Shown here piece by piece: positions 8,597-17,647 of a stretch of DNA of 64,000 bases. Position 1 is the stretch's first letter. Each line of letters starts with the position of its first letter. The translations under genes and the position numbers were made by a program. Origin of the DNA: Mycolicibacterium moriokaense (lineage in GTDB: Bacteria; Actinomycetota; Actinomycetes; Mycobacteriales; Mycobacteriaceae); contig NZ_QQBJ01000028.1 of NCBI RefSeq assembly GCF_003347205.1, positions 20,998-84,997 on the forward strand. Reading direction: 5' to 3'. Under the pieces are notes generated by a model that ran no database searches, was not told where the DNA came from, and saw only the letters and a program-made list of their open reading frames with translations.

Positions 8597-9844
8597 TCAG
8601 CGGTCGGGCAGCGCGTGCTCGACGATCAGGCGTCGCGGATGTGGTTGGCGCTCGCCGCGTTTCGCCGCCAGATACACCTGAGCGGTCTCGCTGCCGACGG
8701 TGTGCCAGTCGAAGTCCGATGTCAGCCGTTCCCGTGCGGCGATCGCGCGTTGCTGCGCGGCCTGCGGGTCATCGAGAACGTCCCGCACGGCGGCCGCCAG
8801 TGCGCCGATGTCGCGCGGCGGGAAGGACATTCCGGTCTGCCCGTTGATCACGGCCTCGCCGAGGCCGCCGACGTCCGAGGTGACCAACGGCGTGCCCGTC
8901 GCCGCCGCCTCCAGCGCCACGATGCCGAACGGCTCGTAGTGGCTGGGCAGCACCGCGGCGTCCGCGCTGTGCAGCAACGCCACCAGCCCCTGGTGGTCCA
9001 CGCGCCCGACGAACGTGACGGCCTTGCGCACCTTGTGCTTTCGGGCCTGCTCGAGCAGCCACTCGTACTGCGTGCCGTCGCCCGCGACGGTCAGCGTGGT
9101 GCCCGGATGGGTGCGCCTGATGCGCGGCAGGGCCGCGATCGCATCGTGAATGCCCTTCTCGTACTCCAGCCGGCCCAGGTACAGCAACTGGGCGGGACCT
9201 TTACGTGGCCGGCGCCGTGCGAAGGGCCACAGGCCGGCGTCGATTCCATTGCGGATGACCCTGATCTCCGCGAGGCCGGGGCCGAAGAGTTCGGTGATCT
9301 CGTCGCTCATCGACCTCGAACACGTGATGAGCGAATCGGATTCGCGCACCAGCCAGGACTCCACGGCGTGCACCTGACGGCTGATCGGCCCGGACACCCA
9401 TCCCGAATGCCTGCCCGCCTCCGTTGCATGGATGGTGGAAACCAGTGGCACATCGAAGAATTCGGCCAGCGCGATCGCGGGGTGGGCGACCAGCCAGTCA
9501 TGGGCGTGCACGACGTCGGGCCGCCACGACTTGGATCGCCTGCCCGGGGACTTGATCGCCAGCCCGGCCCGCGTCATCGAATGGCCCATCGCCAGGGTCC
9601 ACGCCATCATGTCGGTGCCGAATTCGAACTCGTGCGGGTCGTGGGCGGCGGCGACGACGCGCACGCCCTCGCTGACCTCGTCGGTGGACGGATGGGTGCT
9701 CGGGTCGGTGTTCGACGGCCGGCGACTGAGCACCACGACCTCGTGCCCGGCGGCGGCCAGCGCTGTCGCCAACTGATAGACGTGTCGACCGAGGCCGCCG
9801 ACCACCACCGGCGGGTACTCCCACGACACCATCAGGATCTTCAT
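8597..9844 (-). CDS. Alpha-glucan GT4-family glycosyltransferase (Rv3032-like)
   Basis: A cytoplasmic retaining glycosyltransferase (415 aa) of the GT4/GT-B type. The N-terminus MKILMVSWEYPPVVVGGLGRH has the glycine loop of glycogen-synthase-like enzymes. The C-terminal domain carries the EPFGIVALE E-x7-E nucleotide-sugar motif and TSDVGGLGEAV. The start at 9844 fits the family; an open frame extends upstream to 10072 but runs into the GH57 gene. In M. tuberculosis the syntenic Rv3032 elongates the alpha-1,4-glucan of methylglucose lipopolysaccharide and contributes to glycogen. It is the last gene of a three-gene minus-strand set with a GH57 enzyme and a methyltransferase. Confidence 0.9.
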   Translation of the reverse strand: MKILMVSWEYPPVVVGGLGRHVYQLATALAAAGHEVVVLSRRPSNTDPSTHPSTDEVSEGVRVVAAAHDPHEFEFGTDMMAWTLAMGHSMTRAGLAIKSPGRRSKSWRPDVVHAHDWLVAHPAIALAEFFDVPLVSTIHATEAGRHSGWVSGPISRQVHAVESWLVRESDSLITCSRSMSDEITELFGPGLAEIRVIRNGIDAGLWPFARRRPRKGPAQLLYLGRLEYEKGIHDAIAALPRIRRTHPGTTLTVAGDGTQYEWLLEQARKHKVRKAVTFVGRVDHQGLVALLHSADAAVLPSHYEPFGIVALEAAATGTPLVTSDVGGLGEAVINGQTGMSFPPRDIGALAAAVRDVLDDPQAAQQRAIAARERLTSDFDWHTVGSETAQVYLAAKRGERQPHPRRLIVEHALPDR

Positions 9845-9860
9845 CGGCCACTCGCTCTTC

Positions 9861-9921
9861 GCGAGCGTGCGCAAAATGCCATCAGTTCGCGGCGTGTTGC
9901 TGTGCAAACACGCACGTTCGC
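9861..9921. repeat. Imperfect intergenic inverted repeat (GCGAG-N4-CGCAAAAT family)
   Basis: Between the GH57 and glycosyltransferase genes, GCGAGCGTGCG (9861-9871) pairs with CGCACGTTCGC (9911-9921) with one mismatch. The left side reads GCGAG-N4-CGCAAAAT, exactly the spacing found in the hairpin at 41918-41979. A small CGCTC/GAGCG hairpin (9853-9867) overlaps the left arm. This is likely one copy of a dispersed mycobacterial intergenic element. Confidence 0.45.
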
Positions 9922-9935
9922 GGTGCAAGGGGAGT

Positions 9936-11465
9936 TCATGGCCGGGGGAGCCTTCGGGCGTCGAGTGCGCCGAACAGGCCGTCGGCCCGATTCCATCCGG
10001 CCGCCAACTTCTCGGCCTGTGCCCGTCGGCCCGATGCGAGGGCGCCGGCGATCTCGCGGGTGGCGTGCGCATGCAGGTGGGCGCGGTAGCGCGCGTAGTC
10101 GGCCGCGGAGTCCTTGCTCACCATGAACGGCCAGTCGCTCGACACGGTCAACAACGTCTCCCGCAGGATCTGATCGGCGACCGCGTCGCGCGCGACCGGG
10201 GCCCCCACCGACGCGTCCTGCTCGAACGCCTTGTCCACCGTGGAGAGCGCGGTGTCGACGACTTCGGTGTTCAACTGCACCAGGTCGGAGACCTTCGCAC
10301 CTGACCACACCGACCAGTCCTTGCCGGAACCCCAAGAGCTGGGCGGCAATTCGACGGGGTTGCCGGTGAAACCGGCTGCGACGGCGTCGGACAGCGTGCC
10401 GACTTGGATTCCCGCGGCGGGCAGCGCGCGCAGCACGCGCTCCAGCCATGTCGGGCCCTCGTACCACCAGTGGCCGAACAGTTCGGTGTCGAAGGCGGCG
10501 ATCACGTGCGCCGGGCGGCCGATCCGTTCGCTCTCGCCGATCAGCCTCCTGCGCACGACGTCGACGAAGTCGGCCACATGTCCGTCGACCGCGTGCTCGG
10601 CGCGCGCGGGGTCATAGGGCGCCTTGGCGTCCGAAGGAACGTTGCGCCCCGTCACGCGTGCCGGTTTCAGGCCGGTGACGTGGTCGTAGGTGTGGAAGTC
10701 GCGGTATGCGGCGTGGCCCGGATATCCGGACTTCGGCGACCACACCCGGTAGCTGACCGACAGATCGCGACCGAAGGCGACGACGTCGGACTCGCCGACA
10801 GGGCGACCGAGCGCCGTATCCCCGTGCAGCGACGGTCCGTCCACCATGAAGTGCCCGACACCTGCTGCGGCGTAATCGATTTCCATCCCCGGGGCGTACG
10901 CGCACTCGGGTGCCCAGATCCCTCTCGGGGTGTGCGCCAAGCGCTGGTTGGCATCGGCGAGGCCCTCGCGCAGCGCGAACTCGCGCAAGCGCGAATTCAG
11001 CAACGGCTGGAACGGATGCGACAACGGCCCGCCGAGCAGTTCGATCGCCTCGGCGTCGATCAACTGGCGCAGCAGCGGACTGGCGCCGTGCTGCCACAGC
11101 GTGGTGAACTCCTCGACCTCGCGGTCGGCTTCGGAGAGCTCGCGAATGCCGAACTCGCGCAACGGCTCCGGCAGTGTGGTGGCCTCGTGGGCGCGCAGCC
11201 GCCAGTTGGCCAGCCAGTGATGCATGCCGGTGAGGCAGTAGGGGTCGTCCAGCTGCGCGGTGACGACCGGGGTCATGCCGAGCGTCAGCAGATGACGCCG
11301 GTCCTCGTCGACCAGTCGACGCAGCACCCTCATCAGGGGCAGGTACGCGGCCGACCACGACTGGTACAGCCATTCCTCCCCGACGGGCCAGCGGCCGTGA
11401 TGGGCCAGCCACGGCAGGTGCGTGTGCAGGACGAGGGTGAACAGCCCCGGGACCGGTTCAGTCAC
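9936..11465 (-). CDS. GH57-family 1,4-alpha-glucan branching enzyme (Rv3031-like)
   Basis: A 509-aa glycoside hydrolase family 57 protein that would introduce alpha-1,6 branches into an alpha-glucan. Family motifs are in order: HTHLPWLAHHG near the N-terminus, GIWAPECAY with the putative nucleophile Glu, and FDTELFGHWWYEGP with the putative acid/base Asp. A C-terminal helical domain (DWPFMVSKDSAADYARYR) is typical of GH57 branching enzymes. The start chosen is GTG 11465 (VTEPVPGLFTLVLH), which overlaps the methyltransferase stop by 8 bases; the frame is open to 11516 but those residues lie inside that gene. Its neighbours match the methylglucose lipopolysaccharide cluster. Confidence 0.9.
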   Translation of the reverse strand: MTEPVPGLFTLVLHTHLPWLAHHGRWPVGEEWLYQSWSAAYLPLMRVLRRLVDEDRRHLLTLGMTPVVTAQLDDPYCLTGMHHWLANWRLRAHEATTLPEPLREFGIRELSEADREVEEFTTLWQHGASPLLRQLIDAEAIELLGGPLSHPFQPLLNSRLREFALREGLADANQRLAHTPRGIWAPECAYAPGMEIDYAAAGVGHFMVDGPSLHGDTALGRPVGESDVVAFGRDLSVSYRVWSPKSGYPGHAAYRDFHTYDHVTGLKPARVTGRNVPSDAKAPYDPARAEHAVDGHVADFVDVVRRRLIGESERIGRPAHVIAAFDTELFGHWWYEGPTWLERVLRALPAAGIQVGTLSDAVAAGFTGNPVELPPSSWGSGKDWSVWSGAKVSDLVQLNTEVVDTALSTVDKAFEQDASVGAPVARDAVADQILRETLLTVSSDWPFMVSKDSAADYARYRAHLHAHATREIAGALASGRRAQAEKLAAGWNRADGLFGALDARRLPRP

Positions 11466-12246
11466 GCCGCACCGCGATCGCCACCAGATCCAGGCTCTCG
11501 TCGATGTCGCGCTCACCGGCGTCGGTCAGGTCGAAATCGTCGACGCCGACCGACGCGACATCGGCGAGAAGCTCCGCTGGCCACGGCGCATCGGCCAACG
11601 CGCGAGCGACCTGCGCGTCGATGATCGAACCGCCGTGTTTGGCGTCCAACTCGGCCAGGGTGCGGCCGTGGAAGACGCCCTGCATTGACTCGAGGGTGAA
11701 GCCGGCGGACTGCAGCAGTTCGGTCAGCTCGTCGGCGTTCAGCTCACGGGTGTGGAACGGGTTGATCGGCGTATCGCGGCCGGGGGAGAAGGTGATCCGG
11801 TTCGGCGTGGACATCAGCAACAGACCTGACGGCCGCAGCACCCGCAGGCATTCGGCGACGAATTGTGGTTGATCCCACAAATGCTCGATGACCTGGAAGT
11901 TCACCACAACGTCGACGGACCGGTCGGGCAGCGGCAACGTCGCCAGGTTGCCGTGCCGCGTGTCCACCCGCGGGTAGCGCGCACGCACGTGGGCCACGGT
12001 GGCCTCGTCGTAGTCCAGCGCGATCACCCGCCGCGCGACGTCGGCGATCAGGTCGGCGCCGTACCCCTCGCCACAGCCTGCCTCGAGCACGTCGCGATCG
12101 ACGCAGCGGTCCAGTAACCGCTGGTAGACCACCTCGTGGCGGCGGAACCAGTAGTTTTCCTCGGCCAGACCCGGAATCGTGCGCTCCCCGGTCAATGGCA
12201 GAGCACCCTCCGGTCCGGCCGGACCGTCGGTAACAAATGAGCTCAT
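11458..12246 (-). CDS. SAM-dependent methyltransferase (Rv3030-like)
   Basis: A 262-aa class I methyltransferase. The SAM-binding glycine motif is VLEAGCGEGYGADL near residues 52-65. The following acidic strand (ALDYDEAT), DVVVNFQVIEHLWD and LRPSGLLLMSTPN match motifs II-III of the fold. In M. tuberculosis the syntenic Rv3030 is implicated in methylation in methylglucose lipopolysaccharide synthesis. A TAGCCT hexamer lies 10 bases before the ATG, so the transcript leader is very short. It is divergent from etfBA and first in the glucan operon. Confidence 0.88.
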   Translation of the reverse strand: MSSFVTDGPAGPEGALPLTGERTIPGLAEENYWFRRHEVVYQRLLDRCVDRDVLEAGCGEGYGADLIADVARRVIALDYDEATVAHVRARYPRVDTRHGNLATLPLPDRSVDVVVNFQVIEHLWDQPQFVAECLRVLRPSGLLLMSTPNRITFSPGRDTPINPFHTRELNADELTELLQSAGFTLESMQGVFHGRTLAELDAKHGGSIIDAQVARALADAPWPAELLADVASVGVDDFDLTDAGERDIDESLDLVAIAVRRD

Positions 12247-12256
12247 TGCAAAAGGC

Positions 12257-12262
12257 AGGCTA
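12257..12262 (-). promoter_or_regulatory. -10 hexamer of the methyltransferase/GH57/GT operon
   Basis: TAGCCT on the minus strand, 10 bases before the ATG at 12246, fits the mycobacterial TANNNT -10. The rest of the 221-base gap to etfB shows no other clear element apart from the etfB ribosome-site hairpin. Confidence 0.45.
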
Positions 12263-12440
12263 ACCCAGGACGCCGGTCGGTGGCCGGTTCGCCGACGGTT
12301 GGGGCTTGATCCGAGCGGTTAAGGGGAAGTCAGAGCACAAACTTCGACCAGCTATGGTGTTCGTGCGAACCACCTCAAGTTACCGGCGAGTAACATGGTG
12401 GCTACTGCTTCGAACGTGGTAATGGAGGCCGACCGGCGGT

Positions 12441-12454
12441 CTCCTCCGAGGAGG
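12441..12454 (+). promoter_or_regulatory. etfB Shine-Dalgarno within a small hairpin
   Basis: GAGGAGG (12448-12454) is a strong ribosome site but lies 13 bases before the ATG, longer than optimal. The preceding CTCC (12441-12444) can pair with GGAG (12450-12453), partly hiding the site. Whether this matters in vivo is speculative. Confidence 0.4.
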
Positions 12455-12467
12455 ACGAACAAGACTC

Positions 12468-13259
12468 ATGACGAACATCGTGGTCCTGATCAAACAGGTC
12501 CCTGACACGTGGTCGGAACGCAAGCTGACCGACGGCGACTTCACGCTCGACCGCGAGGCCGCAGACGCCGTACTGGACGAGATCAACGAGCGCGCAGTCG
12601 AGGAAGCGCTGCTGATCAAGGAGAAAGAGGGCGGCGAGTCGACGGTGACCGTGCTGACCGCCGGTCCCGAGCGCGCGACCGAGGCGATCCGCAAGGCGCT
12701 GTCGATGGGCGCCGACAAGGCCGTGCACCTGCTCGACGAGGGGCTGCACGGGTCGGACATGGTCCAGACCGGGTGGGCGCTGGCGCGCGCGCTGGGCACG
12801 ATCGAAGGCACCGAGCTGGTCATCGCCGGCAACGAGGCCACCGACGGCACCGGCGGGGCTGTGCCCGCGATCATCGCCGAGTACCTGGGCCTGCCCCAGC
12901 TGACGCACCTGCGCAAGGTCACCGTCGAGGACGGCAAGGTCATCGGCGAGCGCGAGACCGACGACGGGTTGTTCTCCCTGGAGGCGACGCTGCCCGCGGT
13001 CGTGAGCGTCACCGAGAAGATCAACGAGCCGCGCTTCCCGTCCTTCAAGGGCATCATGGCCGCCAAGAAGAAGGAAGTCACGACGCTGACCCTGAGCGAG
13101 ATCGGCGTGGAGGGCGATGAGGTCGGCCTGGCGAACGCGGGGTCGAAGGTGTTGTCGTCGACACCCAAGCCGCCGAAGACCGCAGGCGAGAAGGTCACCG
13201 ACGAAGGCGACGGCGGCACCAAGGTCGCCGAGTACCTGGTTGCTCAGAAGATCATCTAA
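12468..13259 (+). CDS. etfB: Electron transfer flavoprotein beta subunit
   Basis: The beta subunit (263 aa) of the electron transfer flavoprotein, which takes electrons from acyl-CoA dehydrogenases and related flavoenzymes and passes them to an ETF dehydrogenase. Family signatures are MTNIVVLIKQVPDTW at the N-terminus, the AMP-binding region with AGNEATDGTGGAVPAIIAEYLGLPQLT, and the recognition loop LEATLPAVVSVTEKINEPRFPSFKGIMAAKKKE. The order etfB-etfA and its position beside the glucan genes match M. tuberculosis fixA (Rv3029c). Confidence 0.95.
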   Translation: MTNIVVLIKQVPDTWSERKLTDGDFTLDREAADAVLDEINERAVEEALLIKEKEGGESTVTVLTAGPERATEAIRKALSMGADKAVHLLDEGLHGSDMVQTGWALARALGTIEGTELVIAGNEATDGTGGAVPAIIAEYLGLPQLTHLRKVTVEDGKVIGERETDDGLFSLEATLPAVVSVTEKINEPRFPSFKGIMAAKKKEVTTLTLSEIGVEGDEVGLANAGSKVLSSTPKPPKTAGEKVTDEGDGGTKVAEYLVAQKII

Positions 13260-13296
13260 CCCCGCCAATCCCTCAGACACATAAGGCAAACAACTC

Positions 13297-14253
13297 ATGG
13301 CTGAAGTACTTGTGCTCGTCGAGCACGCCGAAGGTGCCATCAAGAAGGTCACCTCTGAACTCATCACCGCCGCGCGCGTCGTCGGCGAGCCGTCGGCCGT
13401 CGTGATCGGCAAGCCCGGCACCGCCGACCCGCTGGTCGACGGCCTCAAGGCGGCCGGCGCGGCCAAGATCTACGTCGCCGAGTCCGACGACGCGGAGAAC
13501 TACCTGATCACCCCATATGTCGACGTGCTGGCCTCGCTGGTGGAGTCGGCATCGCCCGCCGCTGTGTTGCTGTCCTCGAACGCCGACGGCAAGGAGATCG
13601 CGGGTCGGCTGGCCGCCCGGATCGGCTCAGGCGTGCTCAGCGACGTCGTCGACGTCAAGGAGGGCGCCAAGGGCATCCACTCCATCTTCGGCGGTGCGTT
13701 CACCGTCGAGGCGGAGGCCACCGGTGACGTCCCGGTCATCACCGTGCGCGGCGGAGCCGTGGACGCCGAGCCCGCGGACGGCGCAGGCGAGGTCGTCACC
13801 GTCGAGGTGCCTGCCCAGGCCGAGAACGCCACCAAGATCACCAAGCGGGAGCCCGCGGTGGCCGGCGACCGTCCCGAGCTCACCGAGGCCACGGTCGTGG
13901 TCTCCGGTGGCCGCGGCGTCGGAAGCGCCGAGAACTTCACCGTCGTCGAGGAACTGGCGGACTCGCTGGGCGCGGCCGTCGGCGCATCGCGTGCCGCGGT
14001 GGACTCGGGCTACTACCCGGGCCAGTTCCAGGTGGGCCAGACCGGCAAGACCGTGTCGCCGCAGCTCTACATCGCATTGGGCATCTCCGGCGCGATCCAG
14101 CACCGCGCGGGCATGCAGACCTCCAAGACGATCATCGCGGTGAACAAGGACGAAGAGGCGCCGATCTTCGAGATCGCCGACCTCGGCATCGTCGGCGATC
14201 TGTTCAAGGTCGCCCCGCAGCTGACCGAGGCGGTCAAGGCCCGCAAGGGCTGA
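13297..14253 (+). CDS. etfA: Electron transfer flavoprotein alpha subunit
   Basis: The alpha subunit (318 aa), partner of the beta subunit encoded 37 bases upstream. The N-terminal Rossmann-like half is followed by the C-terminal FAD-binding domain: [56 protein letters not shown] and the closing [25 protein letters not shown]. All key FAD motifs are intact. It corresponds to fixB/Rv3028c. Confidence 0.95.
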   Translation: MAEVLVLVEHAEGAIKKVTSELITAARVVGEPSAVVIGKPGTADPLVDGLKAAGAAKIYVAESDDAENYLITPYVDVLASLVESASPAAVLLSSNADGKEIAGRLAARIGSGVLSDVVDVKEGAKGIHSIFGGAFTVEAEATGDVPVITVRGGAVDAEPADGAGEVVTVEVPAQAENATKITKREPAVAGDRPELTEATVVVSGGRGVGSAENFTVVEELADSLGAAVGASRAAVDSGYYPGQFQVGQTGKTVSPQLYIALGISGAIQHRAGMQTSKTIIAVNKDEEAPIFEIADLGIVGDLFKVAPQLTEAVKARKG

Positions 14254-14259
14254 CCCGTC

Positions 14260-14272
14260 GCGCGATTCGCGC
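14260..14272 (+). terminator. Short GC hairpin after etfA, possible terminator
   Basis: GCGCG and CGCGC flank a 3-base ATT loop just after the etfA stop. There is no T-run, so this would at best be an intrinsic-like stop of the T-poor type proposed for mycobacteria. Confidence 0.25.
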
Positions 14273-14310
14273 ATAGCCCGGGCGCGTCCACGTCGACTTC
14301 CTGCTCAACG

Positions 14311-14316
14311 TAGGGT
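14311..14316 (+). promoter_or_regulatory. -10 hexamer of the FGGY kinase (leaderless)
   Basis: TAGGGT lies six bases before the GTG at 14323, the spacing expected when transcription starts on the first base of the start codon. No Shine-Dalgarno sequence is present, which supports both the start choice and a separate promoter for this kinase. Confidence 0.6.
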
Positions 14317-14322
14317 GGCGGC

Positions 14323-15804
14323 GTGGACGTGCTGCTGGGCATCGACATCGGCACCGGAAGTACCAAGGGCGTGCTGGTGGACGCCGCAGGCACCGTGTTG
14401 TCCTCCGAGACCATCGCCCACGCCATGGATCTCCCGCGGCCCGGATGGGCCGAGATGGACGCCGAGGCCGTCTGGTGGGCAGAGATCTGCACCATCGCGG
14501 GCAGGCTGACGGCGCAGATCCCGAAGGGCGCGGTCCTCGTCGGCGCGTGCGTCAGCGGCGTGGGTCCGTGCCTGGTGTTGTGCGACGACGCGCTGCGCCC
14601 GCTTCGCCCGGCGATCATGTACGGCGTCGACACCAGGGCGGCCGCCGAAATCGATTCGCTGACAGCGGAGTTGGGCGCCGACGAGATTCTGGAGAAAGCG
14701 GGAACCGCGCTGTCCAGCCAGGCGGTGGGGCCGAAGCTGGAATGGGTCCGCCGCCACGAACCCGAGGTCTTCGAGAAGGCCACGCGGTGGTTCGGGTCGA
14801 ATTCGTACATCGCCGCGAAACTCACCGGCGAGTATGTGCTGGATCATCACACCGCCAGCCAGTGCGATCCCCTGTACGCCACTCGCCACTTCGAGTGGAA
14901 CACCGAATGGGCGCAACGCATCTGCGGTCATCTGCCGCTGCCCAGGCTGGTCTGGCCCGCCGACATGGTGGGCAGCGTGCACGCGGAGGCGGCGGCGGCA
15001 ACGGGCATCCCGGTCGGCACGCCCGTCATGGCAGGCACCGTCGACGCCTATGCCGAGGCATTCTCGGTCGGCGTCCGCAATCCCGGCGATCAGATGCTGA
15101 TGTACGGCTCGACCATGTTCCTGGTCCAGGTGATCGACAGCTACCACAGTGACCCGGCCCTGTGGACGACGACGGGCGTCGAGCGCGACTCGCTGGTGCT
15201 GGCCGCGGGCACGTCCACGGCGGGCAGCATGGTCAACTGGCTTCAGAACGTCACCGGCGGTGCGGATTTCGATGTCCTGATGGCTGAGGCGCAGGCTGTT
15301 CCGCCGGGCAGCGAGGGGCTGTTGGCGTTGCCGTACCTGGCGGGTGAGCGCACGCCGGTCTTCGATCCGCTGGCCCGCGGAGTCTTCGCCGGGCTGACGC
15401 TGCGTCACGGTCGTGGGCACCTGTTCCGCGCCGCCTACGAGGGGATCGCGTTCGGCATCCGCGAGATCCTCGAGCGTTTCGACGACGCCCACACCGGGCA
15501 GCGCACCGTGGCTGTCGGTGGTGGGCTTCGCAGCCCGATCTGGGCCCAAGCGGTCAGCGACGTCACCGGCCGGGTCCAGCAGGTGCCCGAGCAGGCGATC
15601 GGCGCCAGCTACGGCGACGCGCTGCTCGCGGCGATCGGCAGCGGGCTGGTGCCCGCCGAGACCGACTGGGCCAAGATCTCACGCGAGATAACGCCCGACG
15701 CGCGCTACCGCGAACTCTACGACGACCTGTACTCCACCTGGCTGCAGCTCTATCCGAGCACCCGCTCGCTGGTGCACCGACTGGCCGATCAGCCCATCGT
15801 GTAG
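14323..15804 (+). CDS. FGGY-family carbohydrate kinase (xylulokinase-like)
   Basis: A 493-aa sugar kinase of the FGGY fold. The N-terminal phosphate-binding motif is [16 protein letters not shown], a linker motif is [13 protein letters not shown], and the C-terminal FGGY signature region includes [21 protein letters not shown] and [11 protein letters not shown]. It would phosphorylate a ketose or polyol with ATP. Because it opens a locus resembling tetritol catabolism, a tetrulose such as L-erythrulose is a reasonable guess, but a pentulose is equally compatible with the sequence. It converges with the SDR gene, overlapping it by 16 bases at the 3' ends, and has its own leaderless promoter. 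Confidence 0.82.
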   Translation: MDVLLGIDIGTGSTKGVLVDAAGTVLSSETIAHAMDLPRPGWAEMDAEAVWWAEICTIAGRLTAQIPKGAVLVGACVSGVGPCLVLCDDALRPLRPAIMYGVDTRAAAEIDSLTAELGADEILEKAGTALSSQAVGPKLEWVRRHEPEVFEKATRWFGSNSYIAAKLTGEYVLDHHTASQCDPLYATRHFEWNTEWAQRICGHLPLPRLVWPADMVGSVHAEAAAATGIPVGTPVMAGTVDAYAEAFSVGVRNPGDQMLMYGSTMFLVQVIDSYHSDPALWTTTGVERDSLVLAAGTSTAGSMVNWLQNVTGGADFDVLMAEAQAVPPGSEGLLALPYLAGERTPVFDPLARGVFAGLTLRHGRGHLFRAAYEGIAFGIREILERFDDAHTGQRTVAVGGGLRSPIWAQAVSDVTGRVQQVPEQAIGASYGDALLAAIGSGLVPAETDWAKISREITPDARYRELYDDLYSTWLQLYPSTRSLVHRLADQPIV

Positions 15805-16553
15805 CCGCCGTCGACCGGAACGTCGACGCCCGAGATCATGCTGGCCGCGTCGGACGCCAGCCACAGCACGGTGTCGGACACCTCGCGGGGAACCGCGAAG
15901 CGGCCCAGTGGGATACGCGCGATCATCGGGGCGGACTTCTCCTCCTCGCCCCACACCCGCTTGCCCATCTCCGTCAGCACCACCGTCGGGCACACCGAAT
16001 TCGCCCTGATGCCGTGTGCGCCGAGTTCGCGAGCCAGCACCTTGGTCGCCATCACCAGCCCGGCTTTGGATGCGCAGTACGCGTAGTGGTCGGGCAGCGG
16101 TGCCAGGGCGGCCGCCGAGGCGACCGTGATGATCGCGCCGCCCGTGCCCTGCTCGACCATGGCCTTGCCCACCGCGGAGGCCAACAGCGCGGGGGCGCGA
16201 AGGTTGACCGCAATGGTCGCGTCGAACAAGTCGGGATCGGTGGCGGTGGCCGGCTGTGGATGCGAGATTCCCGCGTTGTTGACCAGGATGTCCAGCCCGC
16301 CGAAGGCGGCGACCGCGACACGCGCCAGGCTGGCGGGCCCGTCGGGCTGAGCGAGATCAACTGCCGCGGTACGGATTTCGACGCCGAACTCGTCGGTGAG
16401 CGCACTGCGCATCGCCGCCAGGTCCGCCTCGTCGCGGCCGCTGAGGACCAATGTTGCTCCCGCGGCGGCGAAGGCCCTGGCGATGTCGGCGCCGATTCCC
16501 TTGGTGGCGCCGGTGATCAGGGCCCGCTTGCCGTCGAGCCGAACGGCCGTCAT
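15789..16553 (-). CDS. dthD: SDR-family polyol dehydrogenase, probable D-threitol dehydrogenase
   Basis: A 254-aa short-chain dehydrogenase/reductase. The NAD(P) motif is TGATKGIG (residues about 15-22), then NNAG near 92-95, and the catalytic set is N-S-Y-K, with Tyr and Lys in YCASK. The C-terminus ends PVDGGYTMG. It resembles from memory the D-threitol dehydrogenase of the M. smegmatis tetritol pathway (D-threitol to D-erythrulose); sugar-alcohol specificity is inferred from that and from its neighbours. It starts one base after the stop of the SorC-type regulator gene, so the two form an operon, and its 3' end overlaps the convergent kinase. Confidence 0.75.
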   Translation of the reverse strand: MTAVRLDGKRALITGATKGIGADIARAFAAAGATLVLSGRDEADLAAMRSALTDEFGVEIRTAAVDLAQPDGPASLARVAVAAFGGLDILVNNAGISHPQPATATDPDLFDATIAVNLRAPALLASAVGKAMVEQGTGGAIITVASAAALAPLPDHYAYCASKAGLVMATKVLARELGAHGIRANSVCPTVVLTEMGKRVWGEEEKSAPMIARIPLGRFAVPREVSDTVLWLASDAASMISGVDVPVDGGYTMG

Positions 16554-16554
16554 G

Positions 16555-17586
16555 TCACGACCCCTGTTCGGCGACGGTCGGGCTGGCCAGGATATCCTCG
16601 GCGGTCACCGGATCGGTGACCAGGCGGTTGAAGTAGCCGCCGCGCGCCGCCGCGATGATGGATTCCACTTTCTCCTTCCCGACGGCCACCCCGATGGTGA
16701 CCGGAATATGCCGCAGCGCTTCGAGTTCCACCGCGATCAGTCGCTCGCCGCCTTCAAAGGTGACGGGTTCGCCGTCGCGGTCGAAGAACCGAGAGCACAC
16801 GTCGCCGACCGCGTTGCGCAGCGATGAGGACGCCGTCGGCACAAAGCCCGGGATGTCCGACCGCATCAGCGGCGGCGCGCCGACCCCCATCAGCGCGCAT
16901 CGCGCGTGCGGCCACAGATCGAGCACGCGCTGAATGCTCGGATCGTTCAGCAGGGAGTGGTAGAGCTCGGGTCCCGGCAACGCGGGGGCGAACAGATAAT
17001 TCGCCCTGCCGCCAACGCGATTGGCGACAAGGCGAGTGATCTCGTTGGTCTGGTACCAGTCCTCGGCCTGGTCGTTGCCGCCCACCGTCGGGGCGATGCT
17101 GATACCCGGCAGCGCGGCCAGTTCGTGCTGGGCGACCTCGTAGACCGTGCGGCCGGACGACACCAGCAGCACATCGCCGGGCAGCAGTCCGGCTTCGCCG
17201 AGCGCGCGGCCGACCGCGGCTGCCAGCGGCCTGCCCATCACGTCGACCACGGAGCGGCCCGGTCCCGGCGCGGGCAGAGGCGGCGCCAGGTAGACGTTCT
17301 CCAGCTGCAGCACCCTGGCCAACTGATCGGCGAGATCGCCCGGCCGTGCCTCCGCGGGCGGCACCACCTCGATGCGGACGATGCCCTGCCGTTTGGCTTC
17401 CGCGAGCAGTCGGCTGACCGTCGCCCGGCTGGTGCCCAGCTGCGCGGCCACCTCGGCCTGGGTGGCGTCGTCTTCGTAATACAGGCGCGCGGCCGTATAG
17501 AGCAGTGAGGCAGAAAAGTGGCTGCCTTCCAGTTCAACGGCGTCGATGCTTTGCTCAGCCGATGCTGCCTGGGCCGATCGGGGCAT
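16555..17586 (-). CDS. SorC/DeoR-type sugar-responsive transcriptional regulator
   Basis: A 343-aa regulator of the SorC family. An N-terminal helix-turn-helix (DDATQAEVAAQLGTSRATVSRLLAEAKRQGIVRIEV, roughly residues 42-77) precedes a large sugar-phosphate-binding domain with motifs such as GDVLLVSSGRTVYEVA, APTVGGNDQ and ALMGVGAPP. The start ATG 17586 is preceded by CATACT seven bases upstream, a leaderless-type arrangement. An alternative ATG at 17610 would put the start codon inside an operator. It is cotranscribed with the SDR gene and divergent from the zinc dehydrogenase and importer. It is the probable local regulator, sensing a phosphorylated sugar. Confidence 0.85.
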   Translation of the reverse strand: MPRSAQAASAEQSIDAVELEGSHFSASLLYTAARLYYEDDATQAEVAAQLGTSRATVSRLLAEAKRQGIVRIEVVPPAEARPGDLADQLARVLQLENVYLAPPLPAPGPGRSVVDVMGRPLAAAVGRALGEAGLLPGDVLLVSSGRTVYEVAQHELAALPGISIAPTVGGNDQAEDWYQTNEITRLVANRVGGRANYLFAPALPGPELYHSLLNDPSIQRVLDLWPHARCALMGVGAPPLMRSDIPGFVPTASSSLRNAVGDVCSRFFDRDGEPVTFEGGERLIAVELEALRHIPVTIGVAVGKEKVESIIAAARGGYFNRLVTDPVTAEDILASPTVAEQGS

Positions 17587-17602
17587 GGCGTCGAGTATGG
17601 CA

Positions 17603-17619
17603 CTGAACATCTGTTCTGG
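17603..17619. promoter_or_regulatory. Operator 1 of the carbohydrate locus
   Basis: CTGAACATCTGTTCTGG contains GAACA-TC-TGTTC, a palindrome with 5-bp arms and a 2-base spacer. It is repeated almost exactly 28 bases downstream. It lies just upstream of the SorC gene start at 17586, placing it on the regulator's own promoter. Confidence 0.65.
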
Positions 17620-17630
17620 GAAGAATTTTG

Positions 17631-17647
17631 CTGAACATTCGTTCTGG
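17631..17647. promoter_or_regulatory. Operator 2 of the carbohydrate locus
   Basis: CTGAACATTCGTTCTGG differs from operator 1 at two central positions and keeps the GAAC/GTTC arms. Its right edge overlaps the -35-like TGGACA of the dehydrogenase/importer operon (17645-17650). Binding here could control the plus-strand promoter, while operator 1 covers the divergent one. Confidence 0.65.
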
